From: Tubulanus polymorphus
Lineage: Eukaryota; Nemertea; Palaeonemertea; Tubulaniformes; Tubulanidae
Reading direction: 5' to 3'
Length of the DNA stretch: 64,000 nucleotides
Assembly: GCF_964204645.1 (NCBI RefSeq)
Contig: NC_134028.1
Location: forward strand, 22,542,153-22,606,152
The translations under genes and the position numbers were made by a program. The notes under the pieces are model-generated. The model saw only the letters and a program-made list of their open reading frames with translations, was not told the DNA's origin and made no database searches. Shown here piece after piece: positions 1-17,497 of the stretch. How positions within the stretch are numbered: the stretch's first letter is position 1; the number at the start of each line of letters is the position of its first letter.

Positions 1-4789
<4,789 letters not shown>

Positions 4790-5293
4790 ATACAAGGGAC
4801 CTCCAATTATCGTGGTCTACAGTAAATTTCTCCAGGAAAGTTAGCGTTTTAGCAACTGTAAAATGGTTTATTCGTTATAGTTTTTACTAGCCGACGACGT
4901 GATCGCACCGGATAGAATTTTACTACGAAAATGGCTTTATTGCCATCAGCGCGGTTCAATACGGCATGAAATTAACCAATTACGCGAGCAATTGGAAAAT
5001 AATTGACGACCAGTTTCCAGGTGAATGACAAACTTAAACAACATCGTCTCCAGAGCACGCACGCGAACCTCGCAGCCAAATACGCGTTTAAATCGTCATT
5101 TATCTCGAAATGATGCACGTTTCGTCCCGGTTTCTTTTAGAGTCAGACGCAGCCGATATCAGATGTCCCCGACAATAGATTGACGGATTGAGTGGAGAGT
5201 CATAGTGGAGCCGTTGACCCTACCCTTACCCTTAATCCTGATATCTACTGTAAATGGGGGCACGAATAAGGAGGAGGCGTTCCATTCTATGAC

Positions 5294-5368
5294 ACCGGTA
5301 CCCGGGAGCCGGTATTACTTTTACCCCGGGGCTAACTCAATAATACCAGTCTATAAAACCGGGCTCTG
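5294..5368. repeat. Palindromic element, family A (GGTTTTATAGACTGG ends), copy 1
   Basis: A short non-coding palindrome. The left arm (ccggtattacttttacccc) and the right arm (taataccagtctataaaaccgg) are largely complementary around the centre ggggctaactcaa. The same sequence recurs at 5967-6075, 26544-26609 and 35699-35810, which shows a dispersed miniature inverted-repeat element. No transposase is encoded. Confidence 0.7.
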
Positions 5369-5469
5369 GTTCTCTGAAACTTTGAAGCACTCCTCCTGTA
5401 GTGAGGTTAGTGTAGTGACTTCCTGTAGTGAGTTAATCTATGGGATTTATAATAGATATTCATAGTATT

Positions 5470-5633
5470 TTCATTTTATATATTTCTTTCTCTCTTTTCT
5501 AGGGCTGCTTTCATGTGTATGCTAACGGTTCTTTCAAAGCAGTCCTTCACTTTGATATCATTACATTTTTAACGTATATTTGCTTATTGATTGATTCTAA
5601 AAAAAATTTCACTTGAAAAAATCATATCACACT
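5470..5633 (+). repeat. Retroposon-like 3' tail, copy 1
   Basis: Matches 52671-52836 over about 160 bp and, in its last third, 57440-57555. Shared landmarks in order are a pyrimidine-rich lead ending TTTTCTAGGGCTGCTTTC, a 17-25 nt loop, AAAGCAGTCC complementary to the start, an AT-rich segment, and an end in AAAATCATATCA. The conserved stem-loop followed by a short repeat tail suggests the 3' end of a LINE or SINE. No reverse transcriptase is present. Confidence 0.55.
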
Positions 5634-5966
5634 ATATATATAACTTGTGATGGCAATTTTAGCAACTATACGTGAGATGAATCCCAAAATAAATTCAATT
5701 CTTGAATAGAAGTGTGTTTGAGCATATTTCGAGCAACGTTTCGGCTAAAGACTATCAACCATCATCAGGTTTCCCTCTCATTTCACCTAACACCGATGTT
5801 GAGTATCTTCTCGACTCAACTATACGTGTACGCTGTGCTGTATATCTTTAAAGGGCGGATCTGCCGCCTCTCGGTCAAAAATAGGCCTGGACCCCTAAAA
5901 ATATTTCAAAATATCTAAATGATTGTGTGAAAAACCCCGAATAGCTAAGGTCAATCTAATTTCACC

Positions 5967-6075
5967 AGGGCCCGGTTTATAGGCTGGTATTACCTTTAAC
6001 CCGGGGGCTAACTCAATTGATAATGAAATGGTTAAAAGTGGTTAAAAGTAATGCCAGTCTATAAAACCGGCCCCG
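5967..6075. repeat. Palindromic element, family A, copy 2
   Basis: Left arm cccggtttataggctggtat and right arm ccagtctataaaaccggccc are inverted copies. The centre gggggctaactcaattgata is shared with the copies at 5294 and 35699. It is non-coding and only about 600 bp from copy 1. Confidence 0.75.
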
Positions 6076-6828
6076 TAAGACCATTTTTTAAGTCGAGATT
6101 GTGCTACTTTGTTCTCGATGAACAATTTTTCTTTTTTATATTAATTTTCAGAATGGATTGAAATTTCTACAATCCGTATGGACTTATTCAACCCCTTATC
6201 ATCGAAAATTCTCAGAGCGTTTGCAGTTGAAAAGTTACAAATCGGATATCGCGGGTGCCGGTGTTTTCAGAGCGATTGTGCGCGAAAAGATGGCCGATAG
6301 AAAACAGGGATTAAAAGCAACCGCAACGCCTTGTGTTCGTCGGGTTTTCAAACTTATACGCGAGGTATGGATTGATTAAGGTAAAAGCATACATCAGCCT
6401 TCTTTTGTCTATCGGCGTCTTATTACGCGATAATTAAATCTCTACTATTGCAGGATAGCAACCAGCGCGTCGGATCATTTATTGATCGCGAACATATTTC
6501 TTAAGCGCGGGTTCGTCGATGCGCGCCGGCTAAAAGTAAGATTAAGTAAAACTTAATCCGTTCATCGCGAACGACTGCGCAATGAAACGAATACGCCGAG
6601 ACAAACCGCGGAATATGAACGACGTTAAACGCGTCGGCAAGACTCTTAGAAAGATCTCTAATTAAAAGTCGGCCTAAATTGTGCGCGGGCGTCGAAAACC
6701 TAACGTAAACTGCATGAGATAACCCCGAAAAGCTAAACTAACACCTTGACAAACCTGCAGCACCACCAAGCGATGAACACAGTAATTAGGTAGAACGATA
6801 ACCACACTTAAACGTGGTGAACAGATAA

Positions 6829-7001
6829 TAAGATAAAAACCCACAATTTACAAATTAAAAGAATTCTAAAATCGAGAATTTATTTATCGAAACAATCTAA
6901 ATTATAAGAACAACGTTTCGATCTCACCCTAGAGATCATCGTCGGAATAAATTCTCGATTTTACAGTTCTTTTAATTTGTAAATAGTGGGTTTTTATCTT
7001 A
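6829..7001. mobile_element. Foldback/MITE-like element with long inverted arms
   Basis: The left arm begins taagataaaaacccacaatt and continues through an AT-rich segment to ctaaaatcgagaattt. The right arm is its inverse, from aaattctcgattttac to gtgggtttttatctta. The loop carries aacgtttcg...atcatcgtcgg, a version of the core motif found in other elements here. Both flanks carry gtaattagg. There is no protein-coding capacity, so it is probably a non-autonomous DNA element. Confidence 0.7.
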
Positions 7002-7309
7002 TTAAAGTAATTAGGGTTTTCTGTTCTAAATTCCCTTCATTTCCATAGCATGGCGCGGCTGCGTCAGCGTACACGCGTTCGTGGTCGACGCAGATCCACA
7101 CAAGAGTAAGAATACGAACAAGGCTGTGCGGAAAACCCGTTATCGCTGCTTTGCGGCTATATTTATATCAGTAATTGTGGATTTCACTGATTGAATGTTG
7201 TGTTTCGTTGTATCTAGTTTTGCATACAGCAATCGAAACAAGCGTTTCGCGTAAACGGTGTTTCATGTTTCGGACCAGCAATACGCACATTCACGAGACA
7301 TGCCAAAAA

Positions 7310-7456
7310 TGTAGAGAGAATCCCACAATTATAATAAAAAGTCCGAAAATGAAACTTCGAAATAGTAGTTTATTTCAACGTTTCGACTATATCCTAACAG
7401 TCATCTTCAGGGATAATTATTTTACTTTTTATTATAATTGTGGGATTCTCTCTACA
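7310..7456. mobile_element. Foldback element, ATCCCACAAT family, copy 1
   Basis: Perfect or near-perfect inverted ends of about 33 bp: tgtagagagaatcccacaat at the left and its complement at the right. The loop holds caacgtttcgac...agtcatcttcagg. The sequence just outside the right end (catcgcgtcaatacggatat) is the inverse of the sequence outside the left end of the copy at 33012, so the mobile unit is larger than the foldback itself. It is non-coding. Confidence 0.8.
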
Positions 7457-7619
7457 TCGCGTCAATACGGATATAGTGTTCTACCAATCGTGATCATGCC
7501 AAAAAATGTTTATGTCTTGTTGTTTGGGTTAAAGTGTTGTTCTCTAAGACCTCAAAAAGGTGTTAGCCTGATTCCCGCGTGTACGCTGCTTTCCTCACTC
7601 AACAACAAAAAACAATGAC

Positions 7620-10600
7620 ATTTAAAAGTGAAGAATGATATTCTCAGAAGCTAAACTTTTCCGGCTTCGGCTAAGACATATTAATATGTTATATTTCATT
7701 CAATTTTTTTCTTTATTCTAGATATCGCAAAGCGCAAAATATACGACGTTTTCTCCGCGTATAGTATCGGTGGCACATTCGAGAGCGAAATAGAAACAAC
7801 TCATCGAAAATAATTGAAACGAAAGAAAAGTATTCGTTTGACAGAAATTTAATTGGTGAATCGATAATTCGATGCCTTATTCGTTGTTTCGAATGAAATC
7901 GAACCCGGGGCGTCACGATTACGCGTACGATTACAGCAGCGAGTTGGCTGCCTGGTAAACACGGGTTTTTTAAGTGGTGTAGTTATTGAGTAGATAATAA
8001 CCCCGCTTGTCACCCAACTGATAGTATTACACCGACTACCTTAACGTCATCGACGTCACCGCGCCTGATTGACAATGCATCGTTATTAACGATTGTTAAA
8101 GGGGCTGTAAGTTCATTTAAAATCGTCGCGGTATAATTACGGCATTTCGAACGACACGCCGGCCCGAGGCAACTTCCTCTCGATCTTGAACATCCCGCTC
8201 GATACTCCAGTCTATATAAGAAAGGTAAATGGGCTCGCTACATCCGACTGCAAGACTGCAAATTTTCCAGCATGCTTGGATGCGCTCCCCTATGAGCTGG
8301 GCGGAACTTCACGAATATTCATGCCCGATACTGGTGATACTTTTTATTAAATATAAAGTCGTTTTCTGAAACGGGGGCTACCCTAATAATCTACCCTAAT
8401 TGCTATAGAACACATTCAAGACCCATTTAGTCAATACGCCGTTTTCCTCGATACTTGAATGGTCGAATAAAGACCGCAGGATTTGTAATTTTCATAATAC
8501 ATCTTATGAATGCAAAATATGGCTATTGAGTAAGTGGAGATGTTGTTACTCAATTATTTTAATTCGGCAATTGTTATTGTGGGATTTGAATTTTTAATTA
8601 TCCAGGGATTGTGTTTTTTCATCGGGTGAGCATCCAGGTTTTTGAGCGGACGAAACGTCGAGGCTATATTGTTTCCGTAGCCCCAGGACAGGCAGTAACG
8701 CGACCAGCTGTCAGTTAACGAGGCCATTGTACGCAGGGCCCTTTTATTCAAACAGAGACATATTTATGATCAAAACAAATGCAGGTGATATAGATAGATA
8801 TTTTTGCTTTTCGTTTTTCTTTAGTAAAAAGTTCAGCATCAAAACAAAACCATAAAATGAATTTAAGAAAAAAACCAGGTATTTTTTAATCCTATAGCTC
8901 GTTCCCTTCATCCAAAACCTTTTTGTTTTCTTACTTATATCCGTCTTAGGTGATAAGCATTTGGAAACAACATGGTTACCCGGGCCGACAGTTGATGTTA
9001 AGCAAAGAGTGGACTTATCACTAAAAATCAACACTCATAACTGCCAAGTACTAGTGGCTTGAATGATGGATGTTTGGTTGTATCTAGATTGCAACCGCAT
9101 TAATCTTAAAAGCTGAACACACACACACACAAACACAAATCTTTAAAAACCACTTCTCTTTCTCAACGAAATGACCTTTCTACTCTAGGACCCTGCTTAC
9201 AATACAGACAAAAATTCGGAATTATGATTACTAATTCATAAAAATATGATATGAAACTTCCATTTTTTGTACTTTGCAATATTGATAACAAAGCTCAAGT
9301 CTTAGTGCGAAAGGACCAGGCCGGCTTACGTTTTGTAAATTATTTCTATGTACCCCGAATACGAAATACCATTTTAGATAATTATCAACCAAGATTTCTC
9401 TTCGAACTAAAGTTTAGCTTGTGCATCAGCAAATTGAATTCTGCATTATTAAATAAGACATTTGCGTAGTGGGTCGCCATTATTTTGTGGGTCCTCGCTT
9501 ACTAACATAACATTCTGACTGTAAAACAAGAAACAACCCGTAAACGTTTAATTTCTCCTCACCTTCGGTTGATAAAAAAATGAATAGTGTCGCTATGATA
9601 ATTCCCGTTCGCATCTTTTCGCTTTTTCGACGCTTTTACGTCTCCTGTCCATTTCTATCTGATATCCAGGCTGAGCGAGGCGTCAAAGCTTTTAGACATT
9701 GGTCGTAATCCATTTGTGATCCGGCAGACAATTTTCCGGCAATCTCCAGAACGAGAACTCGTGCAGTGCGCGTGTTTTATGAAGGTTACAGTGTCACACA
9801 CGCGCGCGCGGAGACGTTTGGCTTTATGAGACCGGGTATCAAGCAGCTGCACAACTTAGAACCTGCCTTGATCTCGATCCGGGTGACTCAACTGCCCCGC
9901 GCAATAGTAACAACGTCACCTAGGTGAGATCGCGTGCTTTCGACGCACGATCGACGACGACGATTGGTCGAATTACGCAAACAAATTTATGCGCGCGTGC
10001 GCAGTGCGAACCAATCGAAATCTCATTCACGAAAACGGGAATGATGAGTTTTTTTCGAGATTTATCTGGAACCAATTCATCGCCCTTAAAATCAATGAAT
10101 TCTTTTATTTCCGAGCGTATGTATCTAAAAGTAGATGATTTTCTAGCTGTTCGTCTATAGAAGTTTCTGACGGCGCTTTCAACGTGTTTTTCTCGGCGTT
10201 GATGGTGAATTATGTAAAAAGAAATTCAGCGAAAATTTCATTCGCTGATATATTGGTGAATGGGGTAAAGCTAATGTAGCTGGTCATGAATGGAACGGGC
10301 AATTTGTGAATGAAATTATAGGATGTCATTAGGCTTAAAACAAATATATTGACTAAGCCATTAGATAACCGAAGTCTAGGAAATCGCGTCTTACCCGTAA
10401 TCCGTCAAATATGAGGCTCCCTGAAAAATCTGAAACACGAAACTACGAAAATGCGATTTTCAAAAGCGCGTTTCTCCCTTTAATCGCCGGTGAGGAGCTA
10501 ATTCTATCCGAAAAAAAAACAGGTTAGGTATAAATTCTAAATGATTTCAATGGACGACGTCAGACTGGGCAACCGATGCGCACGGGCGACCGATCTAAAA

Positions 10601-10987
10601 ATGTGTCGAGTTGTCTGATATTACTATCTGAATAAAAACCTGCTCCATAAATCGGAATACGTCTTGTTGCCACGTGAGAGGCCTCCAACATCCAGGGCAA
10701 ATCGACTGGAATTGACACCCTAATACACCCGTCCTAAGTAAGCCCACCCTGAGTTCACATGTTATGAGATCACTCCGACCAGACTGCAGTCATTTTATCC
10801 TTTGTATTCTGTTGCTATTCAAGGACTGTGCCTTTATCATTCCTGTGAAAAACAGGAGCTCTCGGGGCCAGTTGGGCAGTCAGGGCATGAATAAAACACC
10901 GGCAAAGAGGACGAGACTGAGTTCTCCAGCAACGACCGTTCTTAAGATTTGATACTATTTTGGGCGTGTAGCTCATTGATTATACAC
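7620..10987. other. Intergenic DNA, nothing recognised
   Basis: No exon or RNA gene recognised. There is a short (CA)n run near 9117-9131 and a TATA-like tctatataag near 8211 with no gene attached. A frame open for about 90 codons near 9590-9825 lacks a credible start and domain-like sequence. Confidence 0.45.
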
Positions 10988-11128
10988 CTGGGGCCGGTTG
11001 CAGTCATGGCTTGACTTAAGACCAGTCTAAGACCAAGATTGTTCTATAGCCAATCTAACAAGTAAAGACCAGTCTTAAGATTTAGGACCACTTTTGGACT
11101 TGAGTCATGACTATACAACTGGCCCCTG
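10988..11128. repeat. Palindromic element, family C (GGCCGGTTGCAGTCATGG ends), copy 1
   Basis: The left end ggggccggttgcagtcatgg pairs with the right end catgactatacaactggcccc. Internal repeats of taagaccagtct/agaccagtctta also pair. A second copy lies 530 bp away at 11657-11794. The element is non-coding and fits a miniature inverted-repeat transposable element. Confidence 0.7.
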
Positions 11129-11656
11129 GACCTAGGTCTTCCAATTTTCTGGGTCCTGCTCGTGATATCAGCGGGCCTACACCAATGAGGTTTCCCTTGC
11201 TGCTTCCGACAGAAGAGCCTTCTACGACTAAAACCATCTTGTCATTTTCAAACCGCGTTGTATTATTACGACCAATTACTCGTCAATTTCACGCGAGTTG
11301 GTCAATATAAACACATCCCGCTGATTTTACCGACAAGACGACATCTCGGAGTCGAAAGAAACGTCTCATAATAACCGCAGCGGTTGATATTTACGAATAT
11401 GGATTCCATTCGAAAAACATATCTGCTCGTTAGACCAGTCGCTAAATAAGAAATAAATAATCATAACAGCGAACATCATGCGGTTTACGAGGATTGTATT
11501 CAATAAAAGGTCCATTTTCAAATCTATTTTATTCCCGCTTTAATTATTATCAATGGGCACTATCTTGATTTTTGACGCCGATTTTGCAAATCCTTCGTAC
11601 GGCAAGCTAAGACTATATTGGTTATGTATGTGACGTCAGTTAGTGTGTCAGCCAGT

Positions 11657-11794
11657 TCTGGTACCGGTTGCGCATAGTCACGGCTTAGACATAGGACCCA
11701 GTCTAAAAAGAAAACTTATTACTGCATCTAAACAATTTAAGACCAGTCCTTAGATTTAAGACCACTTGAGCCATGACTGTGCAACCAGATCCCT
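11657..11794. repeat. Palindromic element, family C, copy 2
   Basis: The ends (ggtaccggttgcgcatagtc and gactgtgcaaccagatcc) are complementary, and the interior shares gaccagtc and agatttaagaccactt with copy 1 at 10988. It has diverged more than copy 1. A related, more decayed segment with accagtc/ttggtctta motifs lies at about 48480-48690 in a CLCA intron. Confidence 0.6.
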
Positions 11795-14700
11795 AGTTAG
11801 AGACTTGCGCTATACATAGCAACAAAAGATAATCGGGAGACTATCATGAACCCTAAAACTCCGAAACTTCGTTTTGGAGTTTATTGAAGACTTTAGATAT
11901 TTCGAAGGTATGTCATGTACGTGACTAGATTGCCCAACAATATGGCGTGTACTCTCGTGGTAAAAACCCATCACTGCAATATAGCGATGAGGTCAATCAA
12001 TTATCATCGGCAATTAAACTGTATTCCCAATCCGTCCATATTTAACATTCCTTTGTCTTACTACGCCGTTTGCGCTTCATAAAATACTCATTCGATACGA
12101 TACACAAAATCCGAGTTAATCACTTAAGCGTCGAAAGGTTTATGATTTTCGTCGTCGACGATACGGTTGCGATCAAAGGATTGTTGCCAGCTTTTTACGA
12201 TACGCCGAAAGTCGTCGGTGATATCAATCGCGTAGTATAAGTATTATTACCTCGACTATAAAGCAACTGGACCCGGTACAAGTGTCCATATTCCTTTCTT
12301 CGTCCCCGCTGATTTCGATGCTGTAGTTACCTCTTCGATTAGACAAGTTATCTACCCGCGGTTGGTACTGAGCGAAACAAAGCATTCAAAAAGTTAAATA
12401 AAAAACTTATAAACGGAGTTGTACGTATGAGTAACGGGTAGAAATGTACGTACTGTGATATAAAGGGGCACAAGGCCAATAATCAAAATTGAAGATTTAT
12501 CGTTAAAATCATCATTGCGCTTGCGATAAAATGTCGTCATCACTTTTTCTTTGTATCTCATTTCGTTCATTTCTGTCCGGAAGAGCAACGCAGCCAACTA
12601 CAGCCATTCGAGTGTAAAAAGTCAAATATTCGAGTTTAAAAAGTTTATCGACGTTTTGAAATTAAAGAGCGTTTTGGTTTCCGTAAAATAAACTTGTTCT
12701 TGAATTTGCACCCTGGTTATATTCGGTACAGCGAGATCCACACACACACGGAATATAGATATAACGACTTTTATTAATTTGTTGTAAAACGAGCTTCAAT
12801 TAATTCGAACGTGCGGCGGAAATGAATTTCGACTCGCAGGAGAAACATCCGGGCGTGGCCGGAGAACAGTCGATAGTGCGGTCTAAAGGTATAAAACAGC
12901 CCACACACATTTCTGTACGGGAACTGATTTAATGTCTCATACTGACACTTTTTGAAGTACGTTAATTCCACGCTCGTTTATCGTTATATTTCTGATGATA
13001 ATTTCTTGATGGAAACATTCATTTTCTAAGACACGTATATTCATTGTGTTACTCGGTTCGTCACCCAAACAAGTTGATTCGTGTTCGGATCCATGGTCGT
13101 ACGTATATGTACTAGACAGGGCTAAAAACAAAAAATGGGAATTCACGGGTTCCTAGCCTAGATGGTCTTCAAAATAAACGTAAATCATATTTGTTTCATT
13201 TCATATTTGATGCATTACGAGAGCTTTGAGCATTGCTGATTGCTGATTTGAACATGTTCGTGGAGTTCATTGCTCTGCGTGTTTGAAGGACATTAGAAAA
13301 TCTGGACCTACCGCAAACACGCCCTGAATCTGCCGCTATTACTTCTGATTTCACCAAGTTTCTGATATATGAAAATTATCTAACTGTAGGTTAGTTTGAG
13401 GGTGATTCTACACCGGCCGCTGAGCCTAGTAGTTGCAATGACCTTTTTTGTCTTATTAGTCAATCCAATTAATGCTCTAAACATCGGCGTATTGGAATTT
13501 TAGAGGCGTCATACTGTTTGAAACAGCGTTCACCGTAAAACATAAGCCGCGTTCGACGTTTTACAGCGTGACAACGTAAAACTCGACGTCAGCGGCAACG
13601 CTGCAGCGTACAGAAGCGTGCAGCGTCAGCGTACTTAATGAGATGGTACTACTACTTTAACGCGTGACTTACCGCTGTTTCACCGTTGCGCTAACGCTGA
13701 ATCATCGCGACGTTAGAATCGAATCAGTTAACGTTTACGGTAATCAACGTTGACGCGTTTGTTTCTAGTGACAAAGCGCAGATTGCGGACGATAAAAATC
13801 CGAACGTTCGTTCGTTCAATGCTCGTCGCTCTGTGCGACAACGACGACCGTTGACGTTACAAATTGATAATAAAACGCAAATAATACGTTTGCTAAATTA
13901 ATATTTCGCCGTGCGTTGACAATAAGACGTTTTAGCGCCTTTATCGGCAGATACTGATTAAATCTTACCGACAAAACCAAAACAATTAACGATATGAAGA
14001 AAAAAACGTATCGCGCGCTATCAAACATTGTCAAAGAACACACGTGTAAAAGTATGGGCCCGCTATGCATTCCATGGATGAATCTAAAGTAGTTCCGGGT
14101 TTGCCCAGTTTTGACGAGGCAATGAACGTCAATATCAGCGTTTCGCTTACGGCAGGTCTGTGGTGGGTTTGTAAGGGACGCCGAATCGAAAGAAATCAGA
14201 CGAAATCTACCAATCAAATAAATTAACGAGGTAAATCTTCATCAATTATAATAATTATTATTGTTATTATTATAATTATGATTGTAATAGAATTTATTTT
14301 TATACCGCTCCCCACTGCGTTTGAGAGTGGTTTACATAAACTATGCACATCTTCATTATCACATTTCAATAAAATGTTGTTTAAAAAGGTAAGTTTTCAC
14401 GCCAAACTCTAATTCATCGATATCTATGCAGCTGCACAAATTAAAAGGTATTTCAAGTTTTGAAAGTCAGCAAAAATTGATAAATCTATCTACCTCTTTT
14501 TCTGCACGCTAAAAAATACCGCCGAATAACGTCATCATCCGATTTATATATTTTGGGTGTGTTATAATGTGTTCCGTGACTTGCGTACATCAAATGTGAC
14601 AAAATCGCCCCGACTCATCTCTGCTCGCCGCAGTTATGATGGATATAACATTATGCATATGACCGTGTCCATCCCAGATAGGGTCTGTCACCTAGGTATA

Positions 14701-16727
14701 CGACGGCTAATGTATACGGCCGTATCGGTCCATTAAAAATTCCCATAATCGTAAATCATATAAGGAAAGTGGCCTGCGTAGAATATAACGCGTAGCCATC
14801 GGCGTGCTTTTACCTGGGATCCGTGGAAAAATTGGCGGAAGAGCGCTGCATACTGCAACCCGACAGCGAGTAACCGGCGTCCGATCCTAACGTTTGTCTT
14901 TTTTGCAAAAAATGAACGGCAATGAATGAGGTTTCTATAGATATATGACTGCCTATAATTCAAATAATGAAAATTTCACAATTATAAAAATAATATAGCT
15001 GCAAAGCAGCTTTATCGGATTTTCCGACCAGCTATGCTGTCTAGATTAAGGTATTTAAAGGAAATAAAAATGCTTCATCTGCGGGATTCGAACTTGATGT
15101 GGCACCTTCAGAAACAAAAATGAATTGTTGGGGATTCGAGCCAGATATAAATGGAAAAAGTGAAAAAGTGCCGTAGAAGCGAACCGGTACAGACCAGATT
15201 GGGATATTCTCGGAGCATTCATTTCGGAGTGACTGTTATATTTCTATCAAAATTTGAAAAACAATAGTCTTCAATCAGCAAAACACGTTACCGTCTTGTA
15301 TGTATGCGTATAGTCAGTTTGGAATCATCGTGTATTAATTGGACGATAAATGGTAACCCTTGGATTAAGGGGCATAAAGCCAGAAAAGAACCGTCAAGCA
15401 AGCAAGGAATCCTCTCTTGATCTCTGGATTGACGAGAACCAATGACTGTTTTAACCAATCTATACTGATGCACCCCTCCTTCTCTTGTTTTCTAAGCCCA
15501 TCGTTGCCCATGTGTTCTCCTTTGTAACGCCGTATTATGAATTCTGGGGCCGACATTATGAATATTTCATGTTTCACGCAAAGAAAATTGTATTATTTGC
15601 GTTTGCGTCGAATCTGTGTTCGTAGTAATGACGTCGCGGTATAATAATCCCCGCTTGGCGCTGCTAGTAGTGGTTGGTGATAAATTGATTGATCGCCCGG
15701 TGTCCGTCTGTCTGTCGACATTCCTCTGAATACTTTATAAACAGTGACAGACTCGTCCGGTCGATAAACAAAGGTGTGATCGGTTAATGGTCGGCTATTA
15801 GCGTTTACGTTATCTCTCACACAATCTCACACTCTTTTAACGGTTTTTCTGGTCGTTTTTGAAAAAGAAAATCGACTAGATGGCGTTAGTCGCATCCGGT
15901 CATTTCTCTACAATTAGTGATTCCATTCCATCATTTGTTTGTTTTTTTCTCGGCATTTTTGTGATATTCTTCGCTGAGTTTTAAACCCCTGTCAGCGTTT
16001 TTTTTTTGGATACAATCGAATACAACTTAAGGCGACAATATGGACTTCAAAGGGGCTATGACCCCTTGCTGGACTGAACAATATCTAGGAGTTTTGTATT
16101 GGCCCTTTTCTTCATCAATTGTCTATACTTCATCAATTTACATCAATCTACAACTGGAATACCATCTGACGTTCATGGTTAGTTTTTGAAGGGCAGCACC
16201 TTACCGCTTGCGAAGATCCGGTGGGTTTACTAGAAACACGACACGGTCCATTGCCAAACAAAGGGAGGTTTCGATTGGGCGTAGTCCAGTTTAGAAATAC
16301 CAATCCCGGATTACAAACTCTCCATCAGTCGCTTCTATATCAGGTTAACATACTATGCTATTCCGGAATAGGTACGTAGAGCTTATTGAGGTCGAAACGA
16401 TCGCGAAAACAGAATTCCAGATTCAGTAGAGACCAATGGGAACCTGCCTGAACATCTGCCATTTATAAGGGCGCTTTAGAAATCCCAGAGGGTTAATATT
16501 CTAAAATAACAGTGTGCTGATTAAGAAAATCTGTGTATGGTTGAATCCAAGAGTCCTCCATACAGTTCGGCAAACAGAACGAAACAAGATTTACCAATTA
16601 ACGTGACGACTCGAATTAACTCTACTTGATAAACTAACGAACAATCGGTATCGTTCATGAAGTACCCGACGCGCTCTCCTTCGCGTTGTGATATACGCGG
16701 GGAGTCCCGATCAGAATTCCGCCGCCG
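11795..16727. other. Intergenic DNA, no gene recognised
   Basis: No named gene. Around 13510-13700 the sequence is rich in repeated cagcgt/acgctg and gcgttcaccg/cggtgaaacagcg motifs in both orientations, probably an old foldback. At 15078-15150 two gggattcgaa/ggggattcgag segments look like decayed B-box-bearing repeat ends related to the element at 24293. Small reading frames are present but carry no support. Confidence 0.45.
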
Positions 16728-16805
16728 GATTTTTCAGGGATCGAATCCCAGTACGTATTAAAGCCCAGACACAAGCATAACCTGTTGACCAGTAGAACTA
16801 GTCCA
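16728..16805 (-). repeat. tRNA-like fragment (tRNA pseudogene or SINE head)
   Basis: Read on the minus strand this has an A-box-like tggactagttctactgg and, about 40 nt later, a B-box-like gggattcgatccc with pairing GGG/CCC arms, as in a T arm. I could not fold a full cloverleaf and there is no convincing acceptor stem, so a functional tRNA is unlikely. A tRNA-derived SINE head or pseudogene is more likely. Confidence 0.3.
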
Positions 16806-17497
16806 TCTGGTTAGTCATAGGCTAGTGTTTATACAGGATTTTCCCATTTTGGGATTTTCACCGGGGATTCTTACCTTTATTCGGTTATACAGCTTATTGT
16901 ATTTACGTAACATCACGGGCGGATCTAAGAGGAGGGTGCAGGGGTGGAGACCTTCCCCTAAAATGTCAAGTTGGACTAAAATTTCACGGGAAAATGAAAA
17001 AAGATTAAATCGATACCTATAAAAGTTCAAAATCATCAAGCTTGTCCTCTGTATTTCCACAAAATGAGTTGAGTTGAGCTTTCTTTTCATTATGATGTGC
17101 CCTATTTTGGAGGTGCACCACTCCCAGCACCTACCGAATATACAATACTTTCATTCTTCTACTCAGATATCGGTGTAGTTTTCATGAATAGTTGATTCAT
17201 TAAAGGTTTTTGATTGAAATTGACGACAAACTATCTATTAACAAACCTAGCGGATCCTCACCTGCCATACGTGGAATCCTCGATTGCCACAAAAGCACTG
17301 CGGGTACCCCATTGTTTAACTTGTTTAACGAATATGAGAACAAAAATCATTAAAACGAGACACGCCGTATACGATTGTATTGTTGCGATAATGAAATCAT
17401 TTTCGTCCGTCGTGCAAACCTCTCTGACTGGATGGTACTCGACGTATGACAGTGTATACAGTATCGGTACACAATACTAATGACTTGCGTAAATTAG

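Noticed and set aside
7040-7200. Possible small exon after ttccatag with donor gtaaga
   Set aside because: The exon-like borders do not agree with the longest open frame, and no other exon of a gene lies nearby.
7175-7618. 147-codon plus-strand reading frame
   Set aside because: It runs straight through the foldback element at 7310-7456 and has no domain-like sequence; a chance frame.
12045-12240. About 65 open codons ending DINRVV then a stop, without a start
   Set aside because: The last 35 residues look protein-like, but the first half does not and no partner exon or clean acceptor was found.
13816-14217. 133-codon minus-strand frame with one hydrophobic stretch
   Set aside because: It lacks a proper ATG at its start and shows no family resemblance or splice context.
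16825-17022. Overlapping frames on both strands
   Set aside because: They cover the GC-rich piece related to the element at 24987 and have no independent support.
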